From Candidatus Rokuibacteriota bacterium (GTDB taxonomy: Bacteria; Methylomirabilota; Methylomirabilia; Rokubacteriales; CSP1-6), in assembly GCA_003220225.1 (NCBI GenBank), contig QHRU01000048.1, positions 1 to 64,000 on the forward strand: a stretch of DNA of 64,000 nt, read 5' to 3'. Of the stretch, positions 34,802 through 42,601 are shown piece after piece. The notes beneath the pieces are model-generated. The model searched no databases, was not told where the DNA came from, and saw only the letters and a list, made by a program, of their open reading frames with translations. The translations under genes and the position numbers were made by a program. Each line of letters opens with the position of its first letter. Within the stretch, counting starts at the first letter, position 1.

Positions 34802-35743
34802 TCAGTCCCTCCGGATGTAACGCAGCTGGAGGAAGACGACCATGGCGAGCATCGGGAAGAGGAAGAGCGAGATCGCCGCTCCCTGGCCGAGGTTGCCGCC
34901 CTGCAGGCCGATCTGATAGGCGAGCGTCGCGAACAGGTGCGTGGTGTTCACGGGACCGCCGCGCGTGAGGATCTGCACGATGTTGAAGTCGCTGAACGTG
35001 AAGATGGTGGAGAAGAGGATCACCACCGCCAGCACCGGCTTGAGCAGCGGTAGCGTGACGTGCCAGAAGCGCTGCCGGCTGCTGGCGCCGTCCACCTCGG
35101 CTGCCTCGTAGAACTCGCGCGGGATCGACATCAGCCCGGCCAGCACGGTGATGGCGAAGAACGGCAGCCCGCGCCAGACGTTGACGATGATCACCGCCGC
35201 CATCGCGTAGTTGGTCTGGCCGAGCCAGTTCGGCCCCGGCGCACTGATGAGGCCGAGGCGGATGGCCGTCCAGTTCACCACGCTGTAGAGCGAGTCGAAC
35301 ATCCACCACCAGCCGAGGGTCGAGAGCGCGGTGGGAATCACCCACGGCAGCAGCACGGCGCCGCGCAGCACGCGTTTGAAGCGCACGTCGCGCGCGAGCA
35401 GCACGGCCAGCCAGACACCGAGCAGCGTCTTGAGCGTGAGCGCGAAGCCGGTGAAGACGAACGAGTTCTGGACGGTCTGGCGGAAGACGTCGTTGCCGAG
35501 GATCTCCCGGTAGTTGGTGAGCCCGACGAACTGGCCGGGCGAGCCGACCCAGTAGTCGGAGAGGCTGAAATAAATCGCCATCCCGAACGGATAGGCGACG
35601 AGACAGGTGAGCAGCACGAGCGCGGGCAGGATGAGGCCGTAGCCGAAGACGTGCTCCTGCTCCCGCCACTGTCGGAGCCGCTCGAGGCGGCCACGCCCGC
35701 CGCCCAGCCCGGCCGCCTCCAGGGCGCGCTGCGAGACGGCCAC
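34802..35743 (-). CDS. ABC sugar transporter permease, MalF-like
   Basis: A 313-residue permease with six hydrophobic segments and the EAA loop EFYEAAEVDGASSRQRFWHV. GLTNYREILGNDVFRQTVQNS is characteristic of MalF/UgpA-type carbohydrate permeases. I place the start at the GTG at 35743, one base after the binding-protein stop; a longer open frame into that gene has no support. It pairs with the MalG-like permease to form the membrane channel. Confidence 0.85.
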   Translation of the reverse strand: MAVSQRALEAAGLGGGRGRLERLRQWREQEHVFGYGLILPALVLLTCLVAYPFGMAIYFSLSDYWVGSPGQFVGLTNYREILGNDVFRQTVQNSFVFTGFALTLKTLLGVWLAVLLARDVRFKRVLRGAVLLPWVIPTALSTLGWWWMFDSLYSVVNWTAIRLGLISAPGPNWLGQTNYAMAAVIIVNVWRGLPFFAITVLAGLMSIPREFYEAAEVDGASSRQRFWHVTLPLLKPVLAVVILFSTIFTFSDFNIVQILTRGGPVNTTHLFATLAYQIGLQGGNLGQGAAISLFLFPMLAMVVFLQLRYIRRD

Positions 35744-35744
35744 G

Positions 35745-37040
35745 CTACCCGACCTTGAGCTGACCCTTGATCGCGCGCGCGACCTGGTCCTGCGCCCAGT
35801 CCATCGCACGCTTGGTTGGCATCCCGTTCACGGCCTTGGCCGTCATGTCGGGCAGGACGAAGGCTTCATCGATGCGCTGGGCCGCATCGCTCGGCTTGGC
35901 CGGCCAGCCGCGTGGGTGCGCGTACTCCGCCTCCTTGGGCAGCATCGCGAACTTCGGGTTGCGCGCCCAGATCGGGTGGTCGGCGAAGTGCCGGAGCGGC
36001 GGGTGGTTGAAGGCGTTGGAGGCGCCGATCCAGGCGTCGTAGTTCTCCTTGCGGAACAGGAACTGGATGAACTCCTTGGCCACGTCGATGTTCTTGCTGA
36101 ACTTCCAGACACCGAGCCCGAGGATCGGCACCGCGGAGTGGATGCCAGCCGGCCCCGCGGGGCTCGTATGGTGGTTGATGTCGTCGGCGATCGGCATCTT
36201 TTCTTTCAGGGCGGCGTTGTACGGGCTGATCGGGTTGTGGATCCACGAGCCCTTGCCGGAGAGGATGAATCGGTTGTTGGAGGCGTCGTCCCAGGACAGG
36301 ACCTCCGGCTCCATCGCGTCACGAAAGAGCTCCTTCCACCACTCGATGACTTGCGCCGTCTTGTCGGAGTTGATGGCGGGCGTCTTGCCGTCGGCCTCGA
36401 TGACCTTCGCCCCGTACGACCACAGCACCGACCACGCCGTCGTGTTCGCGTCCCCGCAGTGGCTGATGGCGATCCCCACCGGGTTGCCCTGCTTCTTGAG
36501 CGTCCTGCCGTGGCTCAGCAGTTCCGCCCACGTCTTGGGCGTCTCGAGCCCCGCCTTCTTGAAGTGAGCCATGTTGTAGGTGGCGGGGAAGGAGATCCAG
36601 AACCACGGCACGGCCCTCCAGCCCGACTTGGTCTGGTTGGCCTCCGCCGCGAACGGATACCAGCCGCCGTGCTGCTTGCCGAGCTTGTCCACGACGTCGC
36701 CCACGTCGGCGAGCTGGCTCTCGAAGAGGAAGGGGATGGCGTCGTGCGTGCGGATCATGTCGTGCCCCGACTGCGACTGCGCCTCGGCGGCGAACTTCGC
36801 CATGAGCTGCAGGTGCGCGATGGTGTCCACGCGCACGCTGACCCCCGCCTGCTTGCTGAACGCCTCCGCCTGCTTGCGGAGCTCGTCGTCGGACGCCGGC
36901 ACGAAGTGGTTCCACGACAGGAAGGTCAGCTCGCGCTTCTGCGCGTAGGCGGGAGGCTTGCCGAGCGCCAGCCACGACCCCATGCCGACCGAGGCGATGG
37001 CGGAGGTCTCGAGGAATTGACGGCGGGTTGCTCTCTTCAT
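35745..37040 (-). CDS. Extracellular solute-binding protein (family 1), Tat-exported
   Basis: A 431-residue periplasmic binding protein. The N-terminus MKRATRRQFLETSAIASVG carries a twin-arginine motif, so export is probably by Tat and folded. The body has the family-1 sugar-binding pattern, and LFRKENYDAWIGASNAFNHPP is near the hinge-proximal C-terminal third. The ATG at 37040 has AGGAG 7 bases upstream. It heads the ABC importer operon. The ligand is unknown; carbohydrates, polyols or glycerol phosphates are usual. Confidence 0.85.
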   Translation of the reverse strand: MKRATRRQFLETSAIASVGMGSWLALGKPPAYAQKRELTFLSWNHFVPASDDELRKQAEAFSKQAGVSVRVDTIAHLQLMAKFAAEAQSQSGHDMIRTHDAIPFLFESQLADVGDVVDKLGKQHGGWYPFAAEANQTKSGWRAVPWFWISFPATYNMAHFKKAGLETPKTWAELLSHGRTLKKQGNPVGIAISHCGDANTTAWSVLWSYGAKVIEADGKTPAINSDKTAQVIEWWKELFRDAMEPEVLSWDDASNNRFILSGKGSWIHNPISPYNAALKEKMPIADDINHHTSPAGPAGIHSAVPILGLGVWKFSKNIDVAKEFIQFLFRKENYDAWIGASNAFNHPPLRHFADHPIWARNPKFAMLPKEAEYAHPRGWPAKPSDAAQRIDEAFVLPDMTAKAVNGMPTKRAMDWAQDQVARAIKGQLKVG

Positions 37041-37153
37041 GGCCACACTCCTGCGAAACCGGGATGGGACGGGTGTCGCGACCGTGGCGGACTAAGTAGC
37101 ATCGGCCCCCCGCCAAGTCAAACGGCGCCGAGGCTGGTATACTCGCCTCTGGC

Positions 37154-37239
37154 GCCGTGGGGGGAGGATTCCTGAGAACCGGGTGCGGCCCGGGACCCCT
37201 CGAACCTGCTCCGGGTAATGCCGGCGAAGGGAACACGGC
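37154..37239 (+). ncRNA. TPP (thiamine pyrophosphate) riboswitch aptamer
   Basis: The conserved THI-box sequences are present in order: CTGAGA (37172-37177), ACCCCTCGAACCTG and CCGGGTAATGCCGG, then CGAAGGGAA. The ends form a perfect P1 helix, GCCGTG (37154-37159) with CACGGC (37234-37239). It precedes thiS-thiG-thiE on the same strand, the expected targets. TPP binding would repress them. Confidence 0.95.
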
Positions 37240-37250
37240 GCGAACAGACG

Positions 37251-37290
37251 CGGCCGCACCCTCGACAGGGGGAGCGGCCGTTTTCGTTTT
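37251..37290 (+). terminator. Riboswitch expression-platform terminator
   Basis: A 7-bp stem CGGCCGC (37251-37257) pairs with GCGGCCG (37274-37280), with an inner CCC/GGG helix, and is followed immediately by TTTTCGTTTT. It lies 11 bases after the TPP aptamer and ends one base before the thiS ATG. Regulation by premature termination is indicated. The purine-rich AGGGGGAG that could serve as the ribosome binding site lies inside the hairpin, so translation could be masked too. Confidence 0.85.
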
Positions 37291-37291
37291 G

Positions 37292-37492
37292 ATGAAGATC
37301 ACGGTCAACGGGCGCGAGATGGAGGTCGCCGACGGGCTCAGCCTCGAGGGCCTCCTCACACACCTCGCGGTCAAGCGCGAGTACACCGCGGTCGCGGTGA
37401 ACCGCGAGATCACGCCGAAGGCGTCGTACGCCTCGGTGGCGCTGCGCGACGGTGACCGCGTGGAAATCGTTCGGCCCATGGGAGGTGGTTGA
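37292..37492 (+). CDS. thiS: Thiamine biosynthesis sulfur carrier ThiS
   Basis: A 66-residue ubiquitin-like protein ending in Gly-Gly (RPMGGG), the tail that is adenylated and thiocarboxylated to donate sulfur for the thiazole ring. MKITVNGRE and the [20 protein letters not shown] core fit ThiS. The ATG is directly after the terminator T-run of the riboswitch. A longer frame starting at 37157 would run through the aptamer and is rejected. thiG follows after one base. Confidence 0.9.
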   Translation: MKITVNGREMEVADGLSLEGLLTHLAVKREYTAVAVNREITPKASYASVALRDGDRVEIVRPMGGG

Positions 37493-37493
37493 G

Positions 37494-38276
37494 ATGCACG
37501 ACACGAACCTCGTGCTCGGCGGCAAGGACTTCACGTCACGGCTCATCGTCGGGACCGGCAAGTATTCGAGCAACGAGATCATGCGCCAGGCGCACGAGGA
37601 GTCGGGGGCCGAGATCGTCACCGTCGCCGTGCGGCGCGTGAGCCTGCCCGGTAAGGGCGAGTCGATCCTGGACTTCATCGACACCAAGCGCTTCACGCTG
37701 CTGCCCAACACGGCCGGCTGCTACACCGCCGACGAGGCGGTCCGCACCGCGTACCTCGCGCGGGAGGCCGGACTCGGCGAGATGGTCAAGCTGGAGGTCA
37801 TCGGCGACGCCCGCACGCTCTTTCCCGACGTGCAGGGCCTGCTGGAGGCGACCAAGACGCTCGCGCGCGAGGGCTTCGTCGTCATGCCGTACACGAACGA
37901 CGATCCGATCATCGCCAAGCGGCTCGAGGATGCGGGCGCCGCGTGCGTGATGCCGCTCGGCGCGCCCATCGGCTCGGGTCTCGGCATCCGCAACCCGTAC
38001 AACATCAAGATCATTCTCGAGACGGTCTCCGTTCCTGTCATCGTGGACGCCGGCGTTGGCACCGCCTCCGATGCCGCCATCGCGATGGAGCTCGGCTGTG
38101 ACGGCGTGCTCATGAACACCGCGATCGCGGGCGCCCGGGATGCGGTGGCGATGGCGCGCGCGATGCGGCTGGCCGTCGAGGCCGGCCGGCTCGCCTACAA
38201 GGCGGGGCGGATCGGCAAGAAGCTCTACGCGACAGCGTCCTCGCCGATCGAGGGCCTGCCTGATTGGACCAGCTGA
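37494..38276 (+). CDS. thiG: Thiazole synthase ThiG
   Basis: A 260-residue TIM-barrel enzyme that condenses deoxyxylulose 5-phosphate, dehydroglycine and ThiS thiocarboxylate to the thiazole phosphate. The Schiff-base Lys is in [10 protein letters not shown]. The phosphate-binding parts are [18 protein letters not shown] and [18 protein letters not shown], ending in [10 protein letters not shown]. Length is normal for the family. It is one base after thiS and overlaps thiE by 13 bases. Confidence 0.95.
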   Translation: MHDTNLVLGGKDFTSRLIVGTGKYSSNEIMRQAHEESGAEIVTVAVRRVSLPGKGESILDFIDTKRFTLLPNTAGCYTADEAVRTAYLAREAGLGEMVKLEVIGDARTLFPDVQGLLEATKTLAREGFVVMPYTNDDPIIAKRLEDAGAACVMPLGAPIGSGLGIRNPYNIKIILETVSVPVIVDAGVGTASDAAIAMELGCDGVLMNTAIAGARDAVAMARAMRLAVEAGRLAYKAGRIGKKLYATASSPIEGLPDWTS

Positions 38277-38887
38277 GGCTCTGCCTCGTCACCGATCGTG
38301 GCCAGGCCCGCGGCCGTGACCTCGTCACCGTCGTGGGCGACTGCCTCGCCGCGGGGCTTCCCGCCGTTCAGGTGCGCGAGAAGGACCTCGCGGCCGCCGA
38401 GCTCGCCGTGCTGTGTCGCCGCCTTCGTGCGCCCACGCGCGAGCGTGGCGCGCTGCTGATCGTCAACGACCGCGTCGACGTCGCGCTGGCCACGGGCGCC
38501 GACGCCGTCCAGCGCACGGCGGCGTCGCTGCCCCTCGAGGACATTCGCGCGATCGCCGGCGGGCGGCTGCGCGTCGGCGCTTCGGTCCACTCGCTCGAGG
38601 ACGCGGTCGAGGCGGAGGCGAAGGGCGCCGACTGGGTCGTGTTCGGTCCCGTTTACGACACGCCGTCGAAGCGGCGCTACGGCGCTCCGCAGGGGCTCGA
38701 CGCGCTCGCCAAGGTCGCGGGACGCGTCCGGCTCCCCGTGATCGCCATCGGCGGCCTCACCCCCGCGCGCGTCTCCGAGGTGCGCGCCGCCGGGGCGAGC
38801 GGGGTGGCCGTCATTGCCGCCATCCTCGACGCGCCGTCACCGGCCGACGCCGTCCAGCGCTTCCTCGACGCGCTGGCGTCGGCCTGA
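38264..38887 (+). CDS. thiE: Thiamine-phosphate synthase ThiE
   Basis: A 207-residue TIM-barrel enzyme joining hydroxymethylpyrimidine pyrophosphate and thiazole phosphate. The motifs are AVQVREKDL (QxREK), [24 protein letters not shown] and the phosphate site [10 protein letters not shown]. The start is a TTG (38264) inside the thiG 3' end; no better in-frame start gives the complete N-terminal strand (LRLCLVTDR). It is the last gene of the riboswitch-controlled operon, followed by a hairpin. Confidence 0.9.
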   Translation: MDQLRLCLVTDRGQARGRDLVTVVGDCLAAGLPAVQVREKDLAAAELAVLCRRLRAPTRERGALLIVNDRVDVALATGADAVQRTAASLPLEDIRAIAGGRLRVGASVHSLEDAVEAEAKGADWVVFGPVYDTPSKRRYGAPQGLDALAKVAGRVRLPVIAIGGLTPARVSEVRAAGASGVAVIAAILDAPSPADAVQRFLDALASA

Positions 38888-38903
38888 GGGTTACGCCGTT
38901 CGA

Positions 38904-38926
38904 GCGCCGGCTTTGCCGGCGCAATC
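38904..38926. terminator. Terminator-like hairpin between thiE and the converging sensor gene
   Basis: GCGCCGGC (38904-38911), TTT loop, GCCGGCGC (38915-38922): a perfect 8-bp GC stem. It is followed by AATCCTGTTCT rather than a clean T-run. It separates two converging genes and could work in both directions. Confidence 0.5.
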
Positions 38927-38945
38927 CTGTTCTGGGGGAGGCGAA

Positions 38946-39815
38946 TCACTCGCTCGACTTCTTGATGTCGAGGATCGGAGGCAGGGCCCCGATCTGGGGC
39001 GCCTCCTCCACCTGCGTGATGCGATTCATCCGCGCGACGATGTCGCGGATACGCTCGCCGCCCTCGCGGGCGCGGTCGATCCACTTGGCCTCCTCGCTGT
39101 CCGGCGTCAGCTTGCGCGCGGCGAGGCCGAGCCCGCCGAGCACGGCGGTGAGGGGATTGTTGATCTCGTGCGCGGCGGCGCGCGCCAGCAGCGTCACCGC
39201 GCGCAGCTGGGCGGCGTCACGGCGCGCGGCCTCGGCGGCGCGGCCCGCCACGACGTCGCCGAAGAGCCGCGCGACGAGCCCGATGCCGACCACGTACAGG
39301 ACGAGAGTGTGCAGCCACACCGGCGCGAAGAGCGCGGCGCCGCGGCGGCCGAGGATGAGGAAGGTGCCCCACGTGATCGCGTAGACCACGATGGCGAGCG
39401 CGAGCGAGTGGCGGAAGCCGACGCCGCCCTCGCGCCGCGCCCACGCGCGCACCGCTGCCGCCGCCCCCACCGTCGCCACGATGCCGAGGGCGCCCGCGAC
39501 GGCGCCGCCGCCGCCGAGCCAGAGCCGGTAGGCGGCGGTGATCGCGCCCGCGATTGCTCCGGCCAGCGAGCTCTCCACGAGGGTGACCAGCGCGAGCGGA
39601 ATCAGGCGCGGGTCGATGAAGCGTCCGTCGCCCACCTCGATGCGCGACTTCGTCATCAGGATGGCGAGCAGGGCGAACACCACGCCGTTGACCAGGGGTC
39701 GCCAGCGCGCCCGGCGCGGCGACTCCTGCGCGTCGAACCAGCGCCAGGTGTAGGAGTAGAAGATCAGGCCCAGCGCGATGGCGCCTGCCGCCTCGACGAC
39801 GTGGTGGTAGTCCAT
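38946..39815 (-). CDS. Membrane sensor with HisKA domain but no ATPase domain
   Basis: A 289-residue protein. Residues 1 to about 195 form a multi-pass membrane region resembling the 5TMR-LYT receptor (FIDPRLIPLALVTLVESS, then AYRLWLGGGGAVAGALG). A HisKA dimerisation domain follows, with the phospho-acceptor His in ARAAAHEINNPLTAVLGGLG. The protein stops about 60 residues after that His (PPILDIKKSSE), so the HATPase_c domain is absent. It could be phosphorylated by another kinase or act as a scaffold; a 3' truncation is the alternative. Confidence 0.75.
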   Translation of the reverse strand: MDYHHVVEAAGAIALGLIFYSYTWRWFDAQESPRRARWRPLVNGVVFALLAILMTKSRIEVGDGRFIDPRLIPLALVTLVESSLAGAIAGAITAAYRLWLGGGGAVAGALGIVATVGAAAAVRAWARREGGVGFRHSLALAIVVYAITWGTFLILGRRGAALFAPVWLHTLVLYVVGIGLVARLFGDVVAGRAAEAARRDAAQLRAVTLLARAAAHEINNPLTAVLGGLGLAARKLTPDSEEAKWIDRAREGGERIRDIVARMNRITQVEEAPQIGALPPILDIKKSSE

Positions 39816-39847
39816 GGCGGGTAGAATAGCGCCGGAAAGGAGCCTCC

Positions 39848-41176
39848 ATGACGAAGAACGAGCTGAAGGAGCGCGTGTACGCCGCCATCGACCGCCGCGC
39901 CGAGGAGATCGTCGGGCTCGGCGAGCGGATCCGGAAGCATCCCGAGCTGGGCTTCAAGGAGGTCAAGACCGCGCGGCTGGTCGAGGAGACCTTCGCCGGG
40001 CTCGGGCTCAACCCGAAGGCCGGCCTCGCCCTCACCGGCGTGCGCGCCGAGGCGCCGGGTCGCGGGGGCGACGGCCCGACGTTCGCGCTGCTCGGTGAGC
40101 TCGACGGACTCGTCGTGGCCGGTCATCCGGAGGGGGATCCGACGACGGGCGCCGCGCACGCCTGCGGCCACAACGCGCAGGTGGCGGCGCTGATGGGCGC
40201 CGCGATGGGGCTGCTCGACGCGAGGGCGCTCGACGCGCTCAGCGGCCGTGTCGTGTTCTTCGCCGTGCCCGCGGAGGAGTACGGGGACATCGAGTGGCGC
40301 GTGGCGCAGGCGCGCGCCGGCAAGCTCGAGTTCCTCGGCGGCAAGCCCGAGCTGCTCCGGCTCGGCCACTTCGACGACGTAGACCTCTCCATGATGATCC
40401 ATCTCACGTCGCGGCCCGAGGACGGCAGGACGGGCGTGCCCGCCTCCAACAACGGCTGCATCGTGAAGACGATCCGCTACGTGGGCCGTGCCTCCCACGC
40501 CGGCGGGGCGCCGCACCTGGGCGTCAACGCGCTCTACGCCGCGCAGGTCGGCCTCACGGCCGTCAACGCGATCCGCGAGACCTTCAGAGACGAGGACACG
40601 ATCCGCGTGCATCCGATCATCACCCACGGCGGCTCGCAGGTGAACGTGATCCCGGGCGAGGTGCGCCTGGAGACCTACGTGCGCGGGCGCACGGTCGACG
40701 CGATCCTCAACGCGCAGAAGAAGGTGGACCGCGCGTTCAAGGCGGGTGCGCTCGCGCTGGGCGCGAAGGTGGAGATCGAGACGCTGCCCGGCTACATGCC
40801 GATGGCCTGCGACCCGGGCATGGCCCGCCACTACGAGGCGAATGCCGCCAAGCTGGTCGGCGCCGAGCACTATCGGCAGATCGGTCACCGCACGGGCTCG
40901 ACCGACATGGGCGATCTCAGCATGGTGATGCCGATCCTGCATCCCTACGTCGGCGGCGCGACCGGCAGCGGTCACGGCGCGGACTACAAGATCGTCGATC
41001 CGCAGCTCGCGTACGTGACGAACGCCAAGGCGCTGGCCGCGATGGCCGTCGACATGCTGGCGGAGGGCGCCGCGGGCGCGCGCGAGGTCCTCAAGGACGC
41101 GAAGCCGCCGATGACGCGCGAGCAATACCTGGCCTTTCAGCGCGGGCTGGCGCGACGCGAGACGTACGAGGGGTGA
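39848..41176 (+). CDS. M20 family amidohydrolase (AbgB-like)
   Basis: A 442-residue metal-dependent hydrolase. It has the N-terminal IRKHPELGFKEVKTARLVEE motif of the M20D/AbgB group, the metal-binding CGHN in GAAHACGHNAQVAAL, AVPAEEYGD, and a lid-domain RASHAGGAPHLGVNA. AbgB-type enzymes cleave amide bonds such as p-aminobenzoyl-glutamate or N-acyl amino acids. A strong ribosome binding site (AAAGGAGCCTCC) fixes the ATG at 39848. Its stop overlaps the start of the next gene (GTGA). Confidence 0.85.
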   Translation: MTKNELKERVYAAIDRRAEEIVGLGERIRKHPELGFKEVKTARLVEETFAGLGLNPKAGLALTGVRAEAPGRGGDGPTFALLGELDGLVVAGHPEGDPTTGAAHACGHNAQVAALMGAAMGLLDARALDALSGRVVFFAVPAEEYGDIEWRVAQARAGKLEFLGGKPELLRLGHFDDVDLSMMIHLTSRPEDGRTGVPASNNGCIVKTIRYVGRASHAGGAPHLGVNALYAAQVGLTAVNAIRETFRDEDTIRVHPIITHGGSQVNVIPGEVRLETYVRGRTVDAILNAQKKVDRAFKAGALALGAKVEIETLPGYMPMACDPGMARHYEANAAKLVGAEHYRQIGHRTGSTDMGDLSMVMPILHPYVGGATGSGHGADYKIVDPQLAYVTNAKALAAMAVDMLAEGAAGAREVLKDAKPPMTREQYLAFQRGLARRETYEG

Positions 41177-41772
41177 GACGCGGCGCGCTCGGCGTGGCGG
41201 CGATTCTGCTCTGCGCCGTCGTCGGCGCGGCACGCGCGCAGGACTCGATCGTCTGTCCCGCCGGTACGCAGCGCGGCACCGCGCAGCGCGCGACCGGCAG
41301 TGAGCAGTGGTGCGCGCGGCCCGGCACGAATCCCAGGATCCTGCACGGGCCGTTCGCGTCGTGGCAGCCTGCCGGCGCCATCCAGGTCCGCGGCGAGTAT
41401 CGCGACGGCAAGCCGAGCGGGACGTGGAAGTCGTGGCACCCGGGCGGCGCGCAATCCGGCGAAGTCACGTTCGTGGACGGCAAGCCCACGGGCATGCTGC
41501 TCGGCTGGTATCCGAACGGTCAGGCGAGCTTCGTCGGCGGCTTCCGCGACGGCACGGCCATCGGGATGATGGAGATCTTCGATCCCGAGGGACGCATGCG
41601 CGGCGCGGTCGACTTCGGCTCGGACGGCATCGAGCGCAGCCGCCGCGCCTGGGACGACGCCAACCGGGCCATCGACCCGAAATCCTCGGAGGCGACCGCG
41701 ATCGAGACGCGCGCGGTCCAGTCCTCGCTCCTCATCTATATGGCGCTCATGGCCTCGAGCGTCGTGCGCTGA
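41173..41772 (+). CDS. Exported MORN/YwqK-type repeat protein
   Basis: A 199-residue protein starting at a GTG that overlaps the previous stop (GTGA). A signal peptide is visible (core GVAAILLCAVVGAARA, cleavage near ARA/QD). Three or four MORN-like repeats follow: GPFASWQPAGAIQVRGEYRD, GKPSGTWKSWHPGGAQSGEV, GKPTGMLLGWYPNGQASFVG, GTAIGMMEIFDPEGRM. Such repeats appear in proteins annotated as YwqK-family antitoxins, but with a signal peptide and no partner toxin that name would be misleading. The function is unknown. Confidence 0.75.
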   Translation: MRRGALGVAAILLCAVVGAARAQDSIVCPAGTQRGTAQRATGSEQWCARPGTNPRILHGPFASWQPAGAIQVRGEYRDGKPSGTWKSWHPGGAQSGEVTFVDGKPTGMLLGWYPNGQASFVGGFRDGTAIGMMEIFDPEGRMRGAVDFGSDGIERSRRAWDDANRAIDPKSSEATAIETRAVQSSLLIYMALMASSVVR

Positions 41773-41849
41773 TGCGACGCCTCGCCCTGGTGGCCGTCGT
41801 CTTCCTCGAGTGGGTGATGCGCCACACGGGGACCAGGCGCGCGGAGTAG
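41772..41849 (+). CDS. Possible 25-residue membrane peptide
   Basis: An ATG overlapping the preceding stop (TGATG) opens a 25-codon frame, MRRLALVAVVFLEWVMRHTG and five more residues. A basic start followed by LALVAVVFL looks like a single short membrane segment. Coupling to the upstream gene is the only support; it may be non-coding. Confidence 0.25.
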   Translation: MRRLALVAVVFLEWVMRHTGTRRAE

Positions 41850-41881
41850 GGGCCCGAGTCACGAGCTGGCTCTCGAAGTGG

Positions 41882-41908
41882 TATCATTCATGGTATGAGA
41901 TCTACCAT
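41882..41908 (+). promoter_or_regulatory. vapBC promoter and operator over the start codon
   Basis: A -10-like TATCAT (41882-41887) would place the transcription start at about 41893-41895, on the vapB ATG itself. There is no ribosome binding site upstream. An inverted repeat ATGGTA (41890-41895) / TACCAT (41903-41908) straddles the start codon. This is the usual position and form of a VapBC autoregulatory operator. No good -35 is visible. Confidence 0.5.
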
Positions 41909-42149
41909 TGATTCTGCCGGCCGACTCGTGATCCCCAAGGATGTTCGACGCGAGGCGGGACTGCGTTCGGGCATGCCAGTGGAAGTCATTGCCCGAAATG
42001 GTCGCGTAGAGATCGAGCCCGCCCCGTTGCCGGTCCGCCTGGTGAAGAAGGGTCGGCTGTTGGTGGCCGTGCCTCGCAGGAGGGTTCCCCCGATGACTGC
42101 CGAGACGGTGGAGCGTACGCGCGAGCGCCTGCGAGGCGAGCGCGGCTGA
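41895..42149 (+). CDS. vapB: AbrB-fold antitoxin, VapB-like
   Basis: An 84-residue protein with an N-terminal SpoVT/AbrB swapped-hairpin DNA-binding domain (MRSTIDSAGRLVIPKDVRRE, then AGLRSGMPVEVI). The C-terminal half (PLPVRLVKKGRLLVAVPRR) is the expected toxin-neutralising tail. The gene is 4 bp before a PIN-domain gene. The start codon lies inside an inverted repeat and may be the first base of the mRNA. Base composition is lower in GC than its neighbours, which fits an acquired module. Confidence 0.85.
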   Translation: MRSTIDSAGRLVIPKDVRREAGLRSGMPVEVIARNGRVEIEPAPLPVRLVKKGRLLVAVPRRRVPPMTAETVERTRERLRGERG

Positions 42150-42153
42150 GGCG

Positions 42154-42594
42154 GTGCCGGGTTTCACGCCGGATACGAGCTGCATGGTGGCCGCCGTCTG
42201 CGCGTGGCACGAACACCACACCCGGGCGACGGCGGCGATCGGCCGCCGGCTCAGGGGCCGCGAACGGATGATCGTGGCGGCGCCTGCGCTCATCGAGGCC
42301 TATTCGGTCCTGACCCGCCTTCCCGCTCCCTACCGTCTCGCGCCGGCCGATGCCCTTGCCGTCCTTCAGAACGGTTTCGTGCGCGGCGCACATCTGGTGG
42401 CCCTGCCGGCGACGGCCTATCGCGTCGTGCTCGGCAACGCCCCGATATCGGGCATCGCCGGCGGCAGAATCTATGATGAAGTCATCGGGGCCTGTTGCTT
42501 GCGAGGACGAGCGACGACGCTGCTAACGTTCAATGTCGGACATTTCGAGTCGTTCCGCGCGCGCGGTCTGGACGTCGTCGTTCCCGCGGACTGA
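42154..42594 (+). CDS. vapC: PIN-domain ribonuclease toxin, VapC-like
   Basis: A 146-residue PIN protein starting at GTG. The acidic metal-binding residues are D7 (FTPDTSCMVAAV), a Glu near 43 (APALIEAYSVLTRLP), and Asp near 108 and 126 regions (GGRIYDEVIGACCL; TTLLTFNVGHF has Asn where some family members have Asp). VapC toxins cleave specific tRNAs or rRNA and are held inactive by VapB. It directly follows vapB. The overall layout is complete, so the toxin is probably functional. Confidence 0.8.
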   Translation: MPGFTPDTSCMVAAVCAWHEHHTRATAAIGRRLRGRERMIVAAPALIEAYSVLTRLPAPYRLAPADALAVLQNGFVRGAHLVALPATAYRVVLGNAPISGIAGGRIYDEVIGACCLRGRATTLLTFNVGHFESFRARGLDVVVPAD

Positions 42595-42601
42595 GAGGTC
42601 G

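Noticed and set aside
37157-37492. Longer thiS frame starting at 37157
   Set aside because: It would translate the TPP aptamer and terminator; the conserved ThiS start is at 37292.
41173-41772. Toxin-antitoxin call from the YwqK-type repeats
   Set aside because: The protein has a signal peptide and no toxin neighbour; MORN-like repeats alone do not make an antitoxin.
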